A DNA stretch of 34,987 nt from Treponema sp. (GTDB lineage: Bacteria; Spirochaetota; Spirochaetia; Treponematales; Breznakiellaceae), in assembly GCA_031266095.1 (NCBI GenBank), contig JAISBR010000188.1, positions 1 to 34,987 of the forward strand, in the 5' to 3' direction. This document shows positions 15,760 through 23,601 of the stretch, one piece after another. Under the pieces are notes generated by a model. That model did no database searches and was not told the DNA's origin. It saw nothing but the letters and a program-made list of their open reading frames with translations. Made by a program: the position numbers and the translations under genes. Every line of letters starts with the position of its first letter. Within the stretch, counting starts at the first letter, position 1.

Positions 15760-16350
15760 TTAATGAAGGCTTTTAAGCATTTCGGTATAGGGCCGGCTCT
15801 CGATCCGTTCCGGGGGAATATCCAGGGTCTTAAGGAGCGACAGGAGCCGGTTCCGGCTTTCCCTGACGGTTCGCTCATCCCTCTCTTTCGCCAGAATCTC
15901 AAGTTCAAGGAACCACCCCAGATCTTTTACCATGGAAAGTTCCGCTAAAATGGAGGGCCGCTCCCCCACTGTCCAGGCCCAGCCCCGCTTTTCTTTTCTG
16001 ATAAAGGGCCGCAGTCCCAGCCGGCTCAGGAGATCCTCAAAGACCTCGGCGCCCGGCTCATCGGGACCGATCCCGGCGACGGCGAATTCCCGCTCATCGT
16101 TTATCTCGATACCGGCGCGTATCTCCTTTGTTTTGTACGTTACAAGCGTATTTTCCCGGTCAGGGCCATCCGCCTCCGTGTCAATTTCCCGGCGCACCCG
16201 CAGGGCTGACGGGAGGAGACATCCGCTCTCGTCCGTCCAATAGACGTCCTTTTTTTCATAGGAACGGTAATAGGTTCCCAGTGACGACAGTTTCCGTTTA
16301 ACCGGTTCAGGATCATCCAAGCGGGCTTTTAGCTCAATTTCTACCGCCAT
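15760..16350 (-). CDS. CYTH-domain protein (class IV adenylate cyclase / triphosphatase type)
   Basis: The start VEIELKARL is the ExExK motif that defines the CYTH fold, a tunnel enzyme for triphosphorylated substrates. Further alternating charged strands follow: RKLSSLGTYYRSYEKKDVYW, ALRVRREID, TYKTKEIRAG, and FLELEILAKE near residue 145. Members include CyaB-type adenylate cyclases, thiamine triphosphatases and inorganic triphosphatases; the sequence alone does not settle which. The frame extends to ATG 16386, but AAGGAG ten bases before ATG 16350 and the motif position favour the shorter 196-residue product. Confidence 0.85.
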   Translation of the reverse strand: MAVEIELKARLDDPEPVKRKLSSLGTYYRSYEKKDVYWTDESGCLLPSALRVRREIDTEADGPDRENTLVTYKTKEIRAGIEINDEREFAVAGIGPDEPGAEVFEDLLSRLGLRPFIRKEKRGWAWTVGERPSILAELSMVKDLGWFLELEILAKERDERTVRESRNRLLSLLKTLDIPPERIESRPYTEMLKSLH

Positions 16351-16397
16351 TGTCGCGTATCTCCTTGTTTTAGGGTTTATCTTCATTTTTTTGTATT

Positions 16398-16403
16398 ATT
16401 ATA
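16398..16403 (-). promoter_or_regulatory. Candidate -10 box for the CYTH-TatD operon
   Basis: A perfect TATAAT on the minus strand (16403-16398) would give a leader of about 40 bases containing the AAGGAG site. The region is AT-rich; the -35 candidate 17 bases upstream (CTGCAA) is weak. Confidence 0.4.
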
Positions 16404-16532
16404 ATTCATTTTATATTTACTTGCAGTTATTTGATTGCATCAATCACGGAAAGGATATATATATTCTTAAGGGAGGGATAGAACCGGAATTCCGGTAAAG
16501 AAGAGGGGTAAAAATGCCGATAAGACAAGGAT

Positions 16533-17402
16533 ATGAACTATCTTCGCGGTCTTTGTCTACTACTTCTTTTAACGGCGATCCTTACTATAGTGACACTTCC
16601 GGTAAGGCTTGCCGCGGAAGATATGGTTCATGTGGTGGCGAAGGGAGAAACGTTGTATTCCATTTCCCGTGTGTACCGGGTCAGCCCTGATGAGCTTATG
16701 CGGTATAACAACATTGCCGATGCCGCTAAACTCCAGGCGGGCCGGCGGCTCAAAATACCTCCTACGGTGTCGCCGGGCCCGGCAGCGGGAAGCGTTGCCA
16801 CAACCGGAAGTGGAGTGTCTGAAAAGGCCCGGGCGGGGGGGACTACCTCCACCGCCCAGGCCGCTTATACCGAGTACCGGGTGGTAAAGGATGACACCTT
16901 GTTCAGTATCGCCCGGACCCATGGAATTACCGTTCAGGCTTTGCGGGACCTCAACAGGTTTTCCGCGAATTATGTGCTGAAAGAAGGAGAACGGATCAAA
17001 GTGCCGGCTTTGGCAGTCAGCCAGACCGGTTCCAAAACAGCGGACACATCGCTGCGCTGGCCGGTAAATCCTAAGGATATCTCCTACATGACCGGTAAAT
17101 TGTATGGTGTGGTCGTACGGGGAGAACGTTCCGAACCGGTGCGGAGTCTTACCCAGGGAACGGTGGTATCCGCCGGACCGTATCGGGGTTTTGGCAGGGT
17201 GGCGATTGTACAGGTAAGCGGAGGGTATTTATATGTGTACGGCGGCTGTGAAAGTCTGTCCGTAAAGGAAGGGGATAGAATAGGCCCCGGAACGGAATTG
17301 GGAAAACTGGGAATGGACGCGGTCTCCGAAAAGCCACAGCTTTTTTTCATGGTCTACCGGAGTAATACACCCATTGATCCCGCGAAAGCCCCTAGGGCAT
17401 AG
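16533..17402 (+). CDS. LysM-LysM-degenerate M23 (LytM-like) envelope protein
   Basis: An N-terminal hydrophobic signal (LRGLCLLLLLTAILTIVTLPVRLAA) leads to two LysM peptidoglycan-binding domains: HVVAKGETLYSISRVY... (about residues 33-76) and YRVVKDDTLFSIARTHG... (about 113-156). The C-terminal 110 residues have the M23 lysostaphin-like fold (VRSLTQGTVVSAGPYRGFGRVAIVQ, GPGTELGKLG), but the metal-binding H-x-x-x-D and H-x-H are replaced (VYGGCESL; QLFFMVYRS). So it is probably a non-catalytic regulator like EnvC/NlpD that activates amidases. An earlier in-frame start is excluded by a stop 12 bases upstream of ATG 16533; the Shine-Dalgarno match (AAGG) is close to the ATG. Confidence 0.88.
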   Translation: MNYLRGLCLLLLLTAILTIVTLPVRLAAEDMVHVVAKGETLYSISRVYRVSPDELMRYNNIADAAKLQAGRRLKIPPTVSPGPAAGSVATTGSGVSEKARAGGTTSTAQAAYTEYRVVKDDTLFSIARTHGITVQALRDLNRFSANYVLKEGERIKVPALAVSQTGSKTADTSLRWPVNPKDISYMTGKLYGVVVRGERSEPVRSLTQGTVVSAGPYRGFGRVAIVQVSGGYLYVYGGCESLSVKEGDRIGPGTELGKLGMDAVSEKPQLFFMVYRSNTPIDPAKAPRA

Positions 17403-17466
17403 GAGATGGTATGGAGGCTTATTTCGGTTAAGAATGAATGTTTCGCGGGTATAGCCTGGGAAACTT

Positions 17467-17625
17467 AGGAGCCTGTTGCGGTTGTGGATTTTTGCGGTAC
17501 TTTATGCCGCAAAAACCCCGATTAACGGGCTCCTGCGAACCTTCGGTTCGACGGAGTTTGCAGGGTAAAAAATCGCCTAAATGGAGATTTTTGGCGGTTT
17601 TATGCACGAAGTGCAACAAACTCCT
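17467..17625 (+). mobile_element. MITE-like palindromic element, copy B (159 bp)
   Basis: It starts AGGAGCCTGTTGCGG and ends GTGCAACAAACTCCT, imperfect terminal inverted repeats. Internal modules are a 68-bp hairpin (17467-17534), a tetraloop-like hairpin CGAACC-TTC-GGTTCG, and a second hairpin GGAGTTTG...CAAACTCC. It closely matches copy C at 23445-23601. It lies in the leader of the sigma-factor gene and contains ATG 17602. Confidence 0.85.
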
Positions 17626-17700
17626 AGGGGGCGTTCCAAAACCCGGACGGATTTTGGAATGCTTATAAGTAAAAACAAAAGGGTAGAGGTGGTAGTATGA
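17602..17700 (+). CDS. Short upstream ORF opened by the element, overlapping the sigma start
   Basis: ATG 17602 lies within copy B and opens a 32-codon frame beginning MHEVQQTP. It runs through the palindrome at 17631-17662 and ends at TGA 17698-17700, overlapping the sigma-factor ATG as ATGA. A weak GGCGG precedes it. It could couple translation to the sigma gene, or be chance. Confidence 0.3.
   Translation: MHEVQQTPRGRSKTRTDFGMLISKNKRVEVVV
17631..17662. repeat. Short TTYCAAAAC palindrome next to copy B
   Basis: GCGTTCCAAAACCCG and CGGATTTTGGAATGC form an imperfect hairpin directly abutting the MITE-like element and 34 bases before the sigma-factor ATG. Confidence 0.6.
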
Positions 17701-18713
17701 CAAAAACAATGGCGGCTTTGGAAGAAACAGGTATAGAGCGGGACGCATTAAAAAAACGCCCCAGGGGCTCAATAGCGGTGAAACCCGCCAAAACAGCAAA
17801 AAAGGCGAAAACACAGAAAGAGACAGATCCTCTGGCCCTCTATTTTAAGCAGATTGCTAAATTTCCGCTCCTGACCGGCCAGGAAGAGCAGAACATCGGC
17901 GCAAAAATAGTAAGCCTCAGGACAAAGCTGTGGATGCTTGATGAAGAAGAGAGAAAGAGCGGTTATGTCGAGGAAAAAACCGTCCTGGAGAATGCGCTTC
18001 TCTTCTATAAAAATAAGATGATCAATTCCAATCTGCGCCTGGTGGTGTCTATTGCCAAAAACTATCAGCACCGGGGTCTTTCCCTCCTGGATCTCATTGA
18101 CGAAGGCAACATCGGCCTTATTGAGGCGGTGGAGCGCTTTGACTATACCAGAGGTTGCCGGTTTTCCACCTACGGTACCTGGTGGATCAGGCAGGCCATC
18201 ATCAAGAGCATCGCCGATAAGGGCCGGGTCATCCGTATCCCCATCCACATGCTTAATACCATCAAAAAATGCTACTTCGTAGCAAAGCAGCTTACCCAGG
18301 ACCTGGGCAGGGATCCCAGTGATGAGGAACTCGCCGAATACCTGGGCGTTACGGTAAACAAGGTCAAAGAGATCATCAAACTCTCACAGGAGACCACAAG
18401 CCTTGACACCATTGTAGACGATGGTAACCTGACACGCTTGGCGGACCTTATCAAAGACGATTCCATGGCCGAGCCCTTCGAAATGGTCTTCTCAATGACC
18501 TTGCAGGAAACTATGGCGGACATTCTCTCCCAGCTTTCCGAACGGGAAATGAAGATCATCCAGCTTCGTTACGGCCTGACAGGCGAGGGACCCCTCACCC
18601 TGGAAGAGACCGGCAAACTCCTGGGTATCACCCGTGAGCGGGTCCGGCAAATCCAGGAAAAGGCCACCTACAAGCTCCGGGGCCTCAAGGAAATGAACGA
18701 ATTGAAGGAATAA
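17697..18713 (+). CDS. RNA polymerase sigma-70 family factor (RpoD/RpoS-like, no region 1.1)
   Basis: After a lysine-rich N-terminus, region 1.2 starts at [16 protein letters not shown] (near residue 42). Region 2 follows: [57 protein letters not shown], including the residues that bind the -10 element. Region 3 is [11 protein letters not shown] to [10 protein letters not shown], and region 4 ends with [27 protein letters not shown], the -35 helix-turn-helix. At 338 residues and lacking region 1.1 it resembles a group 2 factor rather than the primary RpoD. AGAGG lies about 9 bases before ATG 17697. A MITE-like element and small upstream ORF occupy its leader, which may affect its expression. 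The regulon is unknown. Confidence 0.93.
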   Translation: MTKTMAALEETGIERDALKKRPRGSIAVKPAKTAKKAKTQKETDPLALYFKQIAKFPLLTGQEEQNIGAKIVSLRTKLWMLDEEERKSGYVEEKTVLENALLFYKNKMINSNLRLVVSIAKNYQHRGLSLLDLIDEGNIGLIEAVERFDYTRGCRFSTYGTWWIRQAIIKSIADKGRVIRIPIHMLNTIKKCYFVAKQLTQDLGRDPSDEELAEYLGVTVNKVKEIIKLSQETTSLDTIVDDGNLTRLADLIKDDSMAEPFEMVFSMTLQETMADILSQLSEREMKIIQLRYGLTGEGPLTLEETGKLLGITRERVRQIQEKATYKLRGLKEMNELKE

Positions 18714-18788
18714 GGGAAAGGACCCGCGGATTATGCCGACTCAGATTACGCGGGAACAGCTCATACTTTCTTTAAGACGAAAATACAT

Positions 18789-18794
18789 TATACT
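18789..18794 (+). promoter_or_regulatory. -10 box directly before the exonuclease ATG
   Basis: TATACT (18789-18794) ends 8 bases before ATG 18803, the same spacing as at the reductase gene (5820-5825 to 5834). There is no Shine-Dalgarno sequence between, suggesting a leaderless mRNA. Confidence 0.45.
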
Positions 18795-18802
18795 AGTCAT
18801 CA

Positions 18803-19369
18803 ATGGAATCTTATGACCGGGTAATAGCGGCTTACGCGGAAGGGGCTGTTTTTACCGCCTTTGATATTGAGACTACCGGTTTTGAGCCTAAGCGGGACCG
18901 GATCGTGGAATTCGGGACGGTCAAGTTTGACCGGCGGGGCGTCATTGCCCGGTACGCGCTGCTTATTGATCCGTGTATCCCTATGCCCCCTGAGGCGGGC
19001 AAGGTGAACGGCATCACAGACGATATGCTCGCCGGGCAGCCGCTCATTGAGGAAGTTCTGCCGGATTTTCTCCGTTTTGTAAAAGATACGATCATCGTGG
19101 CCCATAACGCCCCTTTTGACTGCGGCTTTGTTAACGAAAACCTGTCCCGGCTCCACAAGGCCGGCGGCGCGCCGTTCCCGGTCTTGCCCAATATAACCGC
19201 TGATACTCTGCTTTTAGCCCGCCGTTTTTTCACCGGCAGAAATCACTACAACCTGCAAAATCTGGCCTCGGATCTGGGTATTAAGGCCCGGTCGGCCCAC
19301 CGCGCCCTTGACGACGCCCGGCTCTGTATGGAGCTGTTTATTCGCTGTTGTAAGGCGGCGTCAATATGA
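18803..19369 (+). CDS. DnaQ-like 3'-5' exonuclease (DEDDh family)
   Basis: This 188-residue protein consists of one exonuclease domain. The DEDDh motifs are clear: FDIETTGFEP (Exo I, D and E) near residue 21, HNAPFDCGFV (Exo II aspartate), and HRALDDARL (Exo III, H-x4-D) near residue 168. It matches the epsilon proofreading subunit or related stand-alone exonucleases; no polymerase or GIY-YIG domain is attached. It has its own -10 box and starts a cluster with tatT, whose ATG follows 22 bases after the stop; a shared transcript is possible. Confidence 0.9.
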   Translation: MESYDRVIAAYAEGAVFTAFDIETTGFEPKRDRIVEFGTVKFDRRGVIARYALLIDPCIPMPPEAGKVNGITDDMLAGQPLIEEVLPDFLRFVKDTIIVAHNAPFDCGFVNENLSRLHKAGGAPFPVLPNITADTLLLARRFFTGRNHYNLQNLASDLGIKARSAHRALDDARLCMELFIRCCKAASI

Positions 19370-19391
19370 TACAATCAGAAAGGGAGAAACG

Positions 19392-20351
<960 letters not shown>

Positions 20352-20357
20352 ACAGAG

Positions 20358-20383
20358 CTATGTATACTGCGGACTATACATAG
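20358..20383. promoter_or_regulatory. Hairpin between tatT and tatP
   Basis: CTATGTATA and TATACATAG form a perfect 9-bp stem around an 8-base loop. A smaller CCCGG/CCGGG hairpin follows at 20406-20420, before the AAGGAG of tatP. Without a U-tract it is more likely an mRNA processing or stability element than a terminator. Confidence 0.45.
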
Positions 20384-20440
20384 ACTGCTTTAACAAAAGG
20401 AAATTCCCGGTTTTGCCGGGGTGATTATAAGGAGTGTTTT

Positions 20441-21454
20441 ATGCAGATCCGTGGCTATACCCTTCGTCTTATGGCGGTACTGATGTTGTTCCTTGCCGTG
20501 TCTCCCCTGTTTGCCCAGCGTAAGATAACTATCAAACTCGCCTCTATGGTTCCTGAAAATACCCCCTGGGGGGCGGCTATCAACCGTCTGTCCACCGAAT
20601 GGTCCCAGGCGACCAATGGCGAGGTGGAACTGGTAGTATACCACAACGGAGTCGCCGGCGATGAGGCTGATGTGCTGCGCAAGCTGAGGATGAATCAAAT
20701 CCAGGCGGCGGTTTTTACCAGTATTGGCCTAAATTCGGTGATGCCTGAGGTAATGACTCTGAGTTATCCTTTCCTGATTCGCACGGATCAGGAATTGGAC
20801 GCGGTGTTGAGCAAAGTCAAGCCCGAACTTGATGCGAAAATACAGCAAAATGGCTTTGTTACACTGGCTTGGGCCAGGGCGGGGTGGATCAAAATTTTTT
20901 CCCGGACCCCGGTGTATGTTCCCAACGATATGCGGAGATTGAAAGTAAGCGCTAGTCCGAATGAGTTGGAAATGATGCAGGCCTTCAAGACCATGGGTTA
21001 TCAAATGGTTCCGCTCGGTCTGAATGACATCCTGGTCTCCCTGAACAGCGGTATGGTTGACGTAGTATGGCAAAGCCCCATCGCGGTCGCGGGATATCAG
21101 ATTTTCGGCGTGGCGAAAAACATGAACGCGATAAACGTTTCCCCTTTTATGGGAGGTATTTTGATGAACAATACCGCCTGGCGCCGCATCCCTGACCGGT
21201 ACAAGGATCGGCTCATGGCGATCTGTAAACGGATTGAGCGTGAAATCGAAGGCTCTATTGCCAAACTTGAGACCGAAGCCGTTTCCACTATGACGAAGTA
21301 TGGTCTTACGGTCCATACTCCTAATCCCCGGCAGGCCCAGGAATGGTACAATGATATGGACCGGTATGAAAGCAGCCTGGTAGGCCAAGTCTTTAACCGG
21401 GAACTCTATCAGAAAATCAAGGTCATTCTAGGTGATTACCGGAGAGGGCATTGA
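20441..21454 (+). CDS. tatP: TRAP transporter periplasmic binding protein, TatP/DctP type
   Basis: AAGGAG precedes ATG 20441. The signal peptide (TLRLMAVLMLFLAVSPLFAQ) is cut near residue 24, releasing a DctP-family protein: KITIKLASMVPENTPWGAAINRL, VVYHNGVAGDEADVLRKLRMNQIQAAVF, LSYPFLIRTDQELDAV and PNDMRRLKVSASPNE. Classical DctP proteins bind carboxylates with a conserved arginine in the LKIR motif; here that stretch reads LKVSAS, so the arginine seems absent, as for the T. pallidum TatP (Tp0957), thought to bind a hydrophobic ligand. It works with TatT and the downstream permease, which starts 4 bases after its stop. Confidence 0.92.
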   Translation: MQIRGYTLRLMAVLMLFLAVSPLFAQRKITIKLASMVPENTPWGAAINRLSTEWSQATNGEVELVVYHNGVAGDEADVLRKLRMNQIQAAVFTSIGLNSVMPEVMTLSYPFLIRTDQELDAVLSKVKPELDAKIQQNGFVTLAWARAGWIKIFSRTPVYVPNDMRRLKVSASPNELEMMQAFKTMGYQMVPLGLNDILVSLNSGMVDVVWQSPIAVAGYQIFGVAKNMNAINVSPFMGGILMNNTAWRRIPDRYKDRLMAICKRIEREIEGSIAKLETEAVSTMTKYGLTVHTPNPRQAQEWYNDMDRYESSLVGQVFNRELYQKIKVILGDYRRGH

Positions 21455-21457
21455 GCC

Positions 21458-23341
21458 ATGGCGGAGGATAGTGTAACCCGAAATGGGAACATAAAAACCT
21501 GCCTCTACGGGCTTGAGGATATCCTCTGTATTATTTGCATGATCCTTCTGGCCCTGCTTCCGGTGTCGGAATCTGTGGCGCGGATTTTATTCAAGACCGG
21601 GGTACCCGCCTCATCGGGGCTGATGGCGCAGCTGCTGTTGCTGGTAGGCCTCCTTGCGGGGATGATCACCACCAGAAACGGCGATCATCTGTCTATTGCG
21701 CTGATGCAGCATTTCTCAAGTGACCGGATCAAGGCGCGGCTGCAAATATTTACCAACCTTATCTCAGCTCTGGTGGTAACGGTTATCGCCTGGAGTTCTC
21801 TCCCCTTTATTAAAATCGGGCTTCAGGGAAGGATCATCGGCTTTATTCCTGACCGGGTCTTCGCTCTGATCCTCCCTGTCGGCTATGGCGTGATGGCTAT
21901 CCGCTTCGCCGGCAGAAGCGGCTGTAAGGGATGGAAAATCCTGTTCCCCGTATTGGTCATAGCCCTGGGAACCGCGGCCTCGTTTCCGGTAATCGCGAAA
22001 TTTATCTGGGGCTTTGACATGCCTGACGCTGTTTTTGATATATGCGACCGTTTATATTTATTCACGTATTACAGCAAAGTTCCCTTGACGGTTTTGCTCC
22101 TCGTCGCGGCCCTGGTGGGAACCCCTCTCTTTGTGATTATGGGAGGACTGGCGTTGTTCCTGCTCCACGCTGCGGGAGGTGAAATGGATTCGGTGGCGGC
22201 GGATATTTATTCCTCTCTTATCAATACCAATATTATCGCCATACCGCTCTTTACTATTGTAGGCTTCTTCCTTTCGGAAAGCAGGGCGGGGGAGCGGCTG
22301 GTCAATACCTTCCGCAGCTTCTTTAACTGGCTTCCCGGAGGTATCATCATCGCCGCAGTGGTTATCTGCGCTTTCTTTACCTCTTTTACCGGCGCCTCCG
22401 GAGTTACCATCCTCGCCCTGGGGGGAATCCTCTATACTATCCTCACTGAACACATGCGGTACCCTGAAAAATTCTCTATCGGCCTGTTAACCTCGGTGGG
22501 AAGTATCGGCCTCCTCTTTCCTCCCAGCCTCCCTCTGATTCTGGTGGGGGCTACTACCCAGACCAATATCTTTCATCTGTTTTTGGGAGGCATATTCCCG
22601 GGTCTGATCCTGGTGACGGCAGTGATCGTTTTTGGCATTGTCGCCTCGATACGGGTCAAGATTCCGGTGGAACCCTTTGAGGGCCGGAAAGCTCTGGCGG
22701 GCCTGCGGAAGTCGATGTTCGAGATTTTGCTGCCGGTGTTTCTGATCCTGGGTTACTTTACGGGGCTGCTCTCCCTGGTGGAGATCGGCGCCGCAGCCGT
22801 CATCTATATTTTTATTGTTGAGGTACTGATCCATCGGGACATTAAATTCACCGAGGTCAAGCGGGTGTTTATCAAGGCTATACCTATAATCGGCGGGGTG
22901 CTCTCGATTCTGGCCATGTCCAAGGCTCTCTCGTACTACATCGTGGATACCCAGGCGCCAACGAATCTGGCAAACTGGATGCAAAGCGCCATTTCCTCAA
23001 AGTTCGTATTCCTGCTGCTCCTCAATTTGAGCCTCCTCGTGGTGGGCTGCTTAATGGATATTTTTTCGGCTATCCTTATTGTGCTGCCCCTGATCGCCCC
23101 CCTGGGTCAGGCCTATGGTATTGATCCGGTACACCTGGGGATGATATTCATCATCAACCTGGAGGTGGGTTTTTTAACCCCGCCGGTGGGGCTAAACCTA
23201 TTCCTGGCTACATACCGTTTCAAAAAACCCTTTGTGCAGATATGCTGGTATGTGTTTCCCTTCCTGGCCATACATTTAGTGGTGGTCCTCCTGGTGACCT
23301 ATGTGCCCTGGCTGTCCACATACCTGATCAGGTTCTTTTAG
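21458..23341 (+). CDS. Fused TRAP transporter permease (DctQ-DctM)
   Basis: At 627 residues this protein joins the small (DctQ, about residues 1-190, four helices, starting LEDILCIICMILLALLPVSE) and large (DctM, from about 205) membrane subunits of a TRAP transporter. The DctM part includes LVAALVGTPLFVIMGGLALFLL, FFTSFTGASGVTILALGGIL, and the conserved EVGFLTPPVGLNLFLA near the C-terminus. TRAP systems use an ion gradient, usually sodium, to import the ligand delivered by the binding protein. It starts 4 bases after the tatP stop, preceded by GAGAGGG. It matches the QM fusion of the T. pallidum Tat TRAP system. Confidence 0.95.
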   Translation: MAEDSVTRNGNIKTCLYGLEDILCIICMILLALLPVSESVARILFKTGVPASSGLMAQLLLLVGLLAGMITTRNGDHLSIALMQHFSSDRIKARLQIFTNLISALVVTVIAWSSLPFIKIGLQGRIIGFIPDRVFALILPVGYGVMAIRFAGRSGCKGWKILFPVLVIALGTAASFPVIAKFIWGFDMPDAVFDICDRLYLFTYYSKVPLTVLLLVAALVGTPLFVIMGGLALFLLHAAGGEMDSVAADIYSSLINTNIIAIPLFTIVGFFLSESRAGERLVNTFRSFFNWLPGGIIIAAVVICAFFTSFTGASGVTILALGGILYTILTEHMRYPEKFSIGLLTSVGSIGLLFPPSLPLILVGATTQTNIFHLFLGGIFPGLILVTAVIVFGIVASIRVKIPVEPFEGRKALAGLRKSMFEILLPVFLILGYFTGLLSLVEIGAAAVIYIFIVEVLIHRDIKFTEVKRVFIKAIPIIGGVLSILAMSKALSYYIVDTQAPTNLANWMQSAISSKFVFLLLLNLSLLVVGCLMDIFSAILIVLPLIAPLGQAYGIDPVHLGMIFIINLEVGFLTPPVGLNLFLATYRFKKPFVQICWYVFPFLAIHLVVVLLVTYVPWLSTYLIRFF

Positions 23342-23364
23342 GTCCTTTCGTCTTACACGTGACA

Positions 23365-23393
23365 TTGACAAGGGGAGTGGGGGAGCCTATAAT
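23365..23393 (+). promoter_or_regulatory. Perfect consensus sigma-70 promoter
   Basis: TTGACA (23365-23370), a 17-base spacer and TATAAT (23388-23393) match the consensus exactly. The ATG at 23400 follows 6 bases later, so the original transcript of the downstream gene was probably leaderless. The promoter now reads into the MITE-like element. Confidence 0.85.
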
Positions 23394-23399
23394 GCGGCC

Positions 23400-23444
23400 A
23401 TGAGTGAAAAACGGGTGGAGAAAGTGCGTTTCGGTGAGGATGCC
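23400..23444 (+). pseudogene. Severed first 15 codons of the PEGA/FGE gene
   Basis: ATG 23400 gives MSEKRVEKVRFGEDA and then enters the MITE-like copy C. Removing exactly 23445-23601 fuses codon 15 (GCC) in frame with CGG CAG ATC of the gene at 23578, giving a smooth cytoplasmic tail before the membrane helix. An in-frame join has a one-in-three chance by accident, but the promoter position supports it. Confidence 0.55.
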
Positions 23445-23601
23445 AGGAGCCGGTTGCACCGGTGGGTTTTGCGTCACTTTGTGCCGCAAAAACCCCGATT
23501 ACTGGGCTCCTGCGAACCTTCGGTTCGACAGAGTTTGCAGGGTAAAAATCGCCTAACCGGCGGTTGTTGGAGGCTTTATGCACGAAGTGCAACAAACTCC
23601 T
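23445..23601 (+). mobile_element. MITE-like palindromic element, copy C (157 bp)
   Basis: It starts AGGAGCCGGTTGCACC and ends GTGCAACAAACTCCT, with the same internal modules as copy B: 67-bp hairpin (23445-23511), CGAACC-TTC-GGTTCG hairpin, and the ATGCACGAAGTGCAAC end. It supplies GGAGG (23569-23573) and ATG 23578 used by the downstream gene. No clear target duplication is visible. Confidence 0.85.

Noticed and set aside
20729..21388. A 219-codon minus-strand ORF opposite tatP
   Set aside because: Antisense shadow of a well-supported gene, rich in histidine and proline, without a domain or ribosome site.
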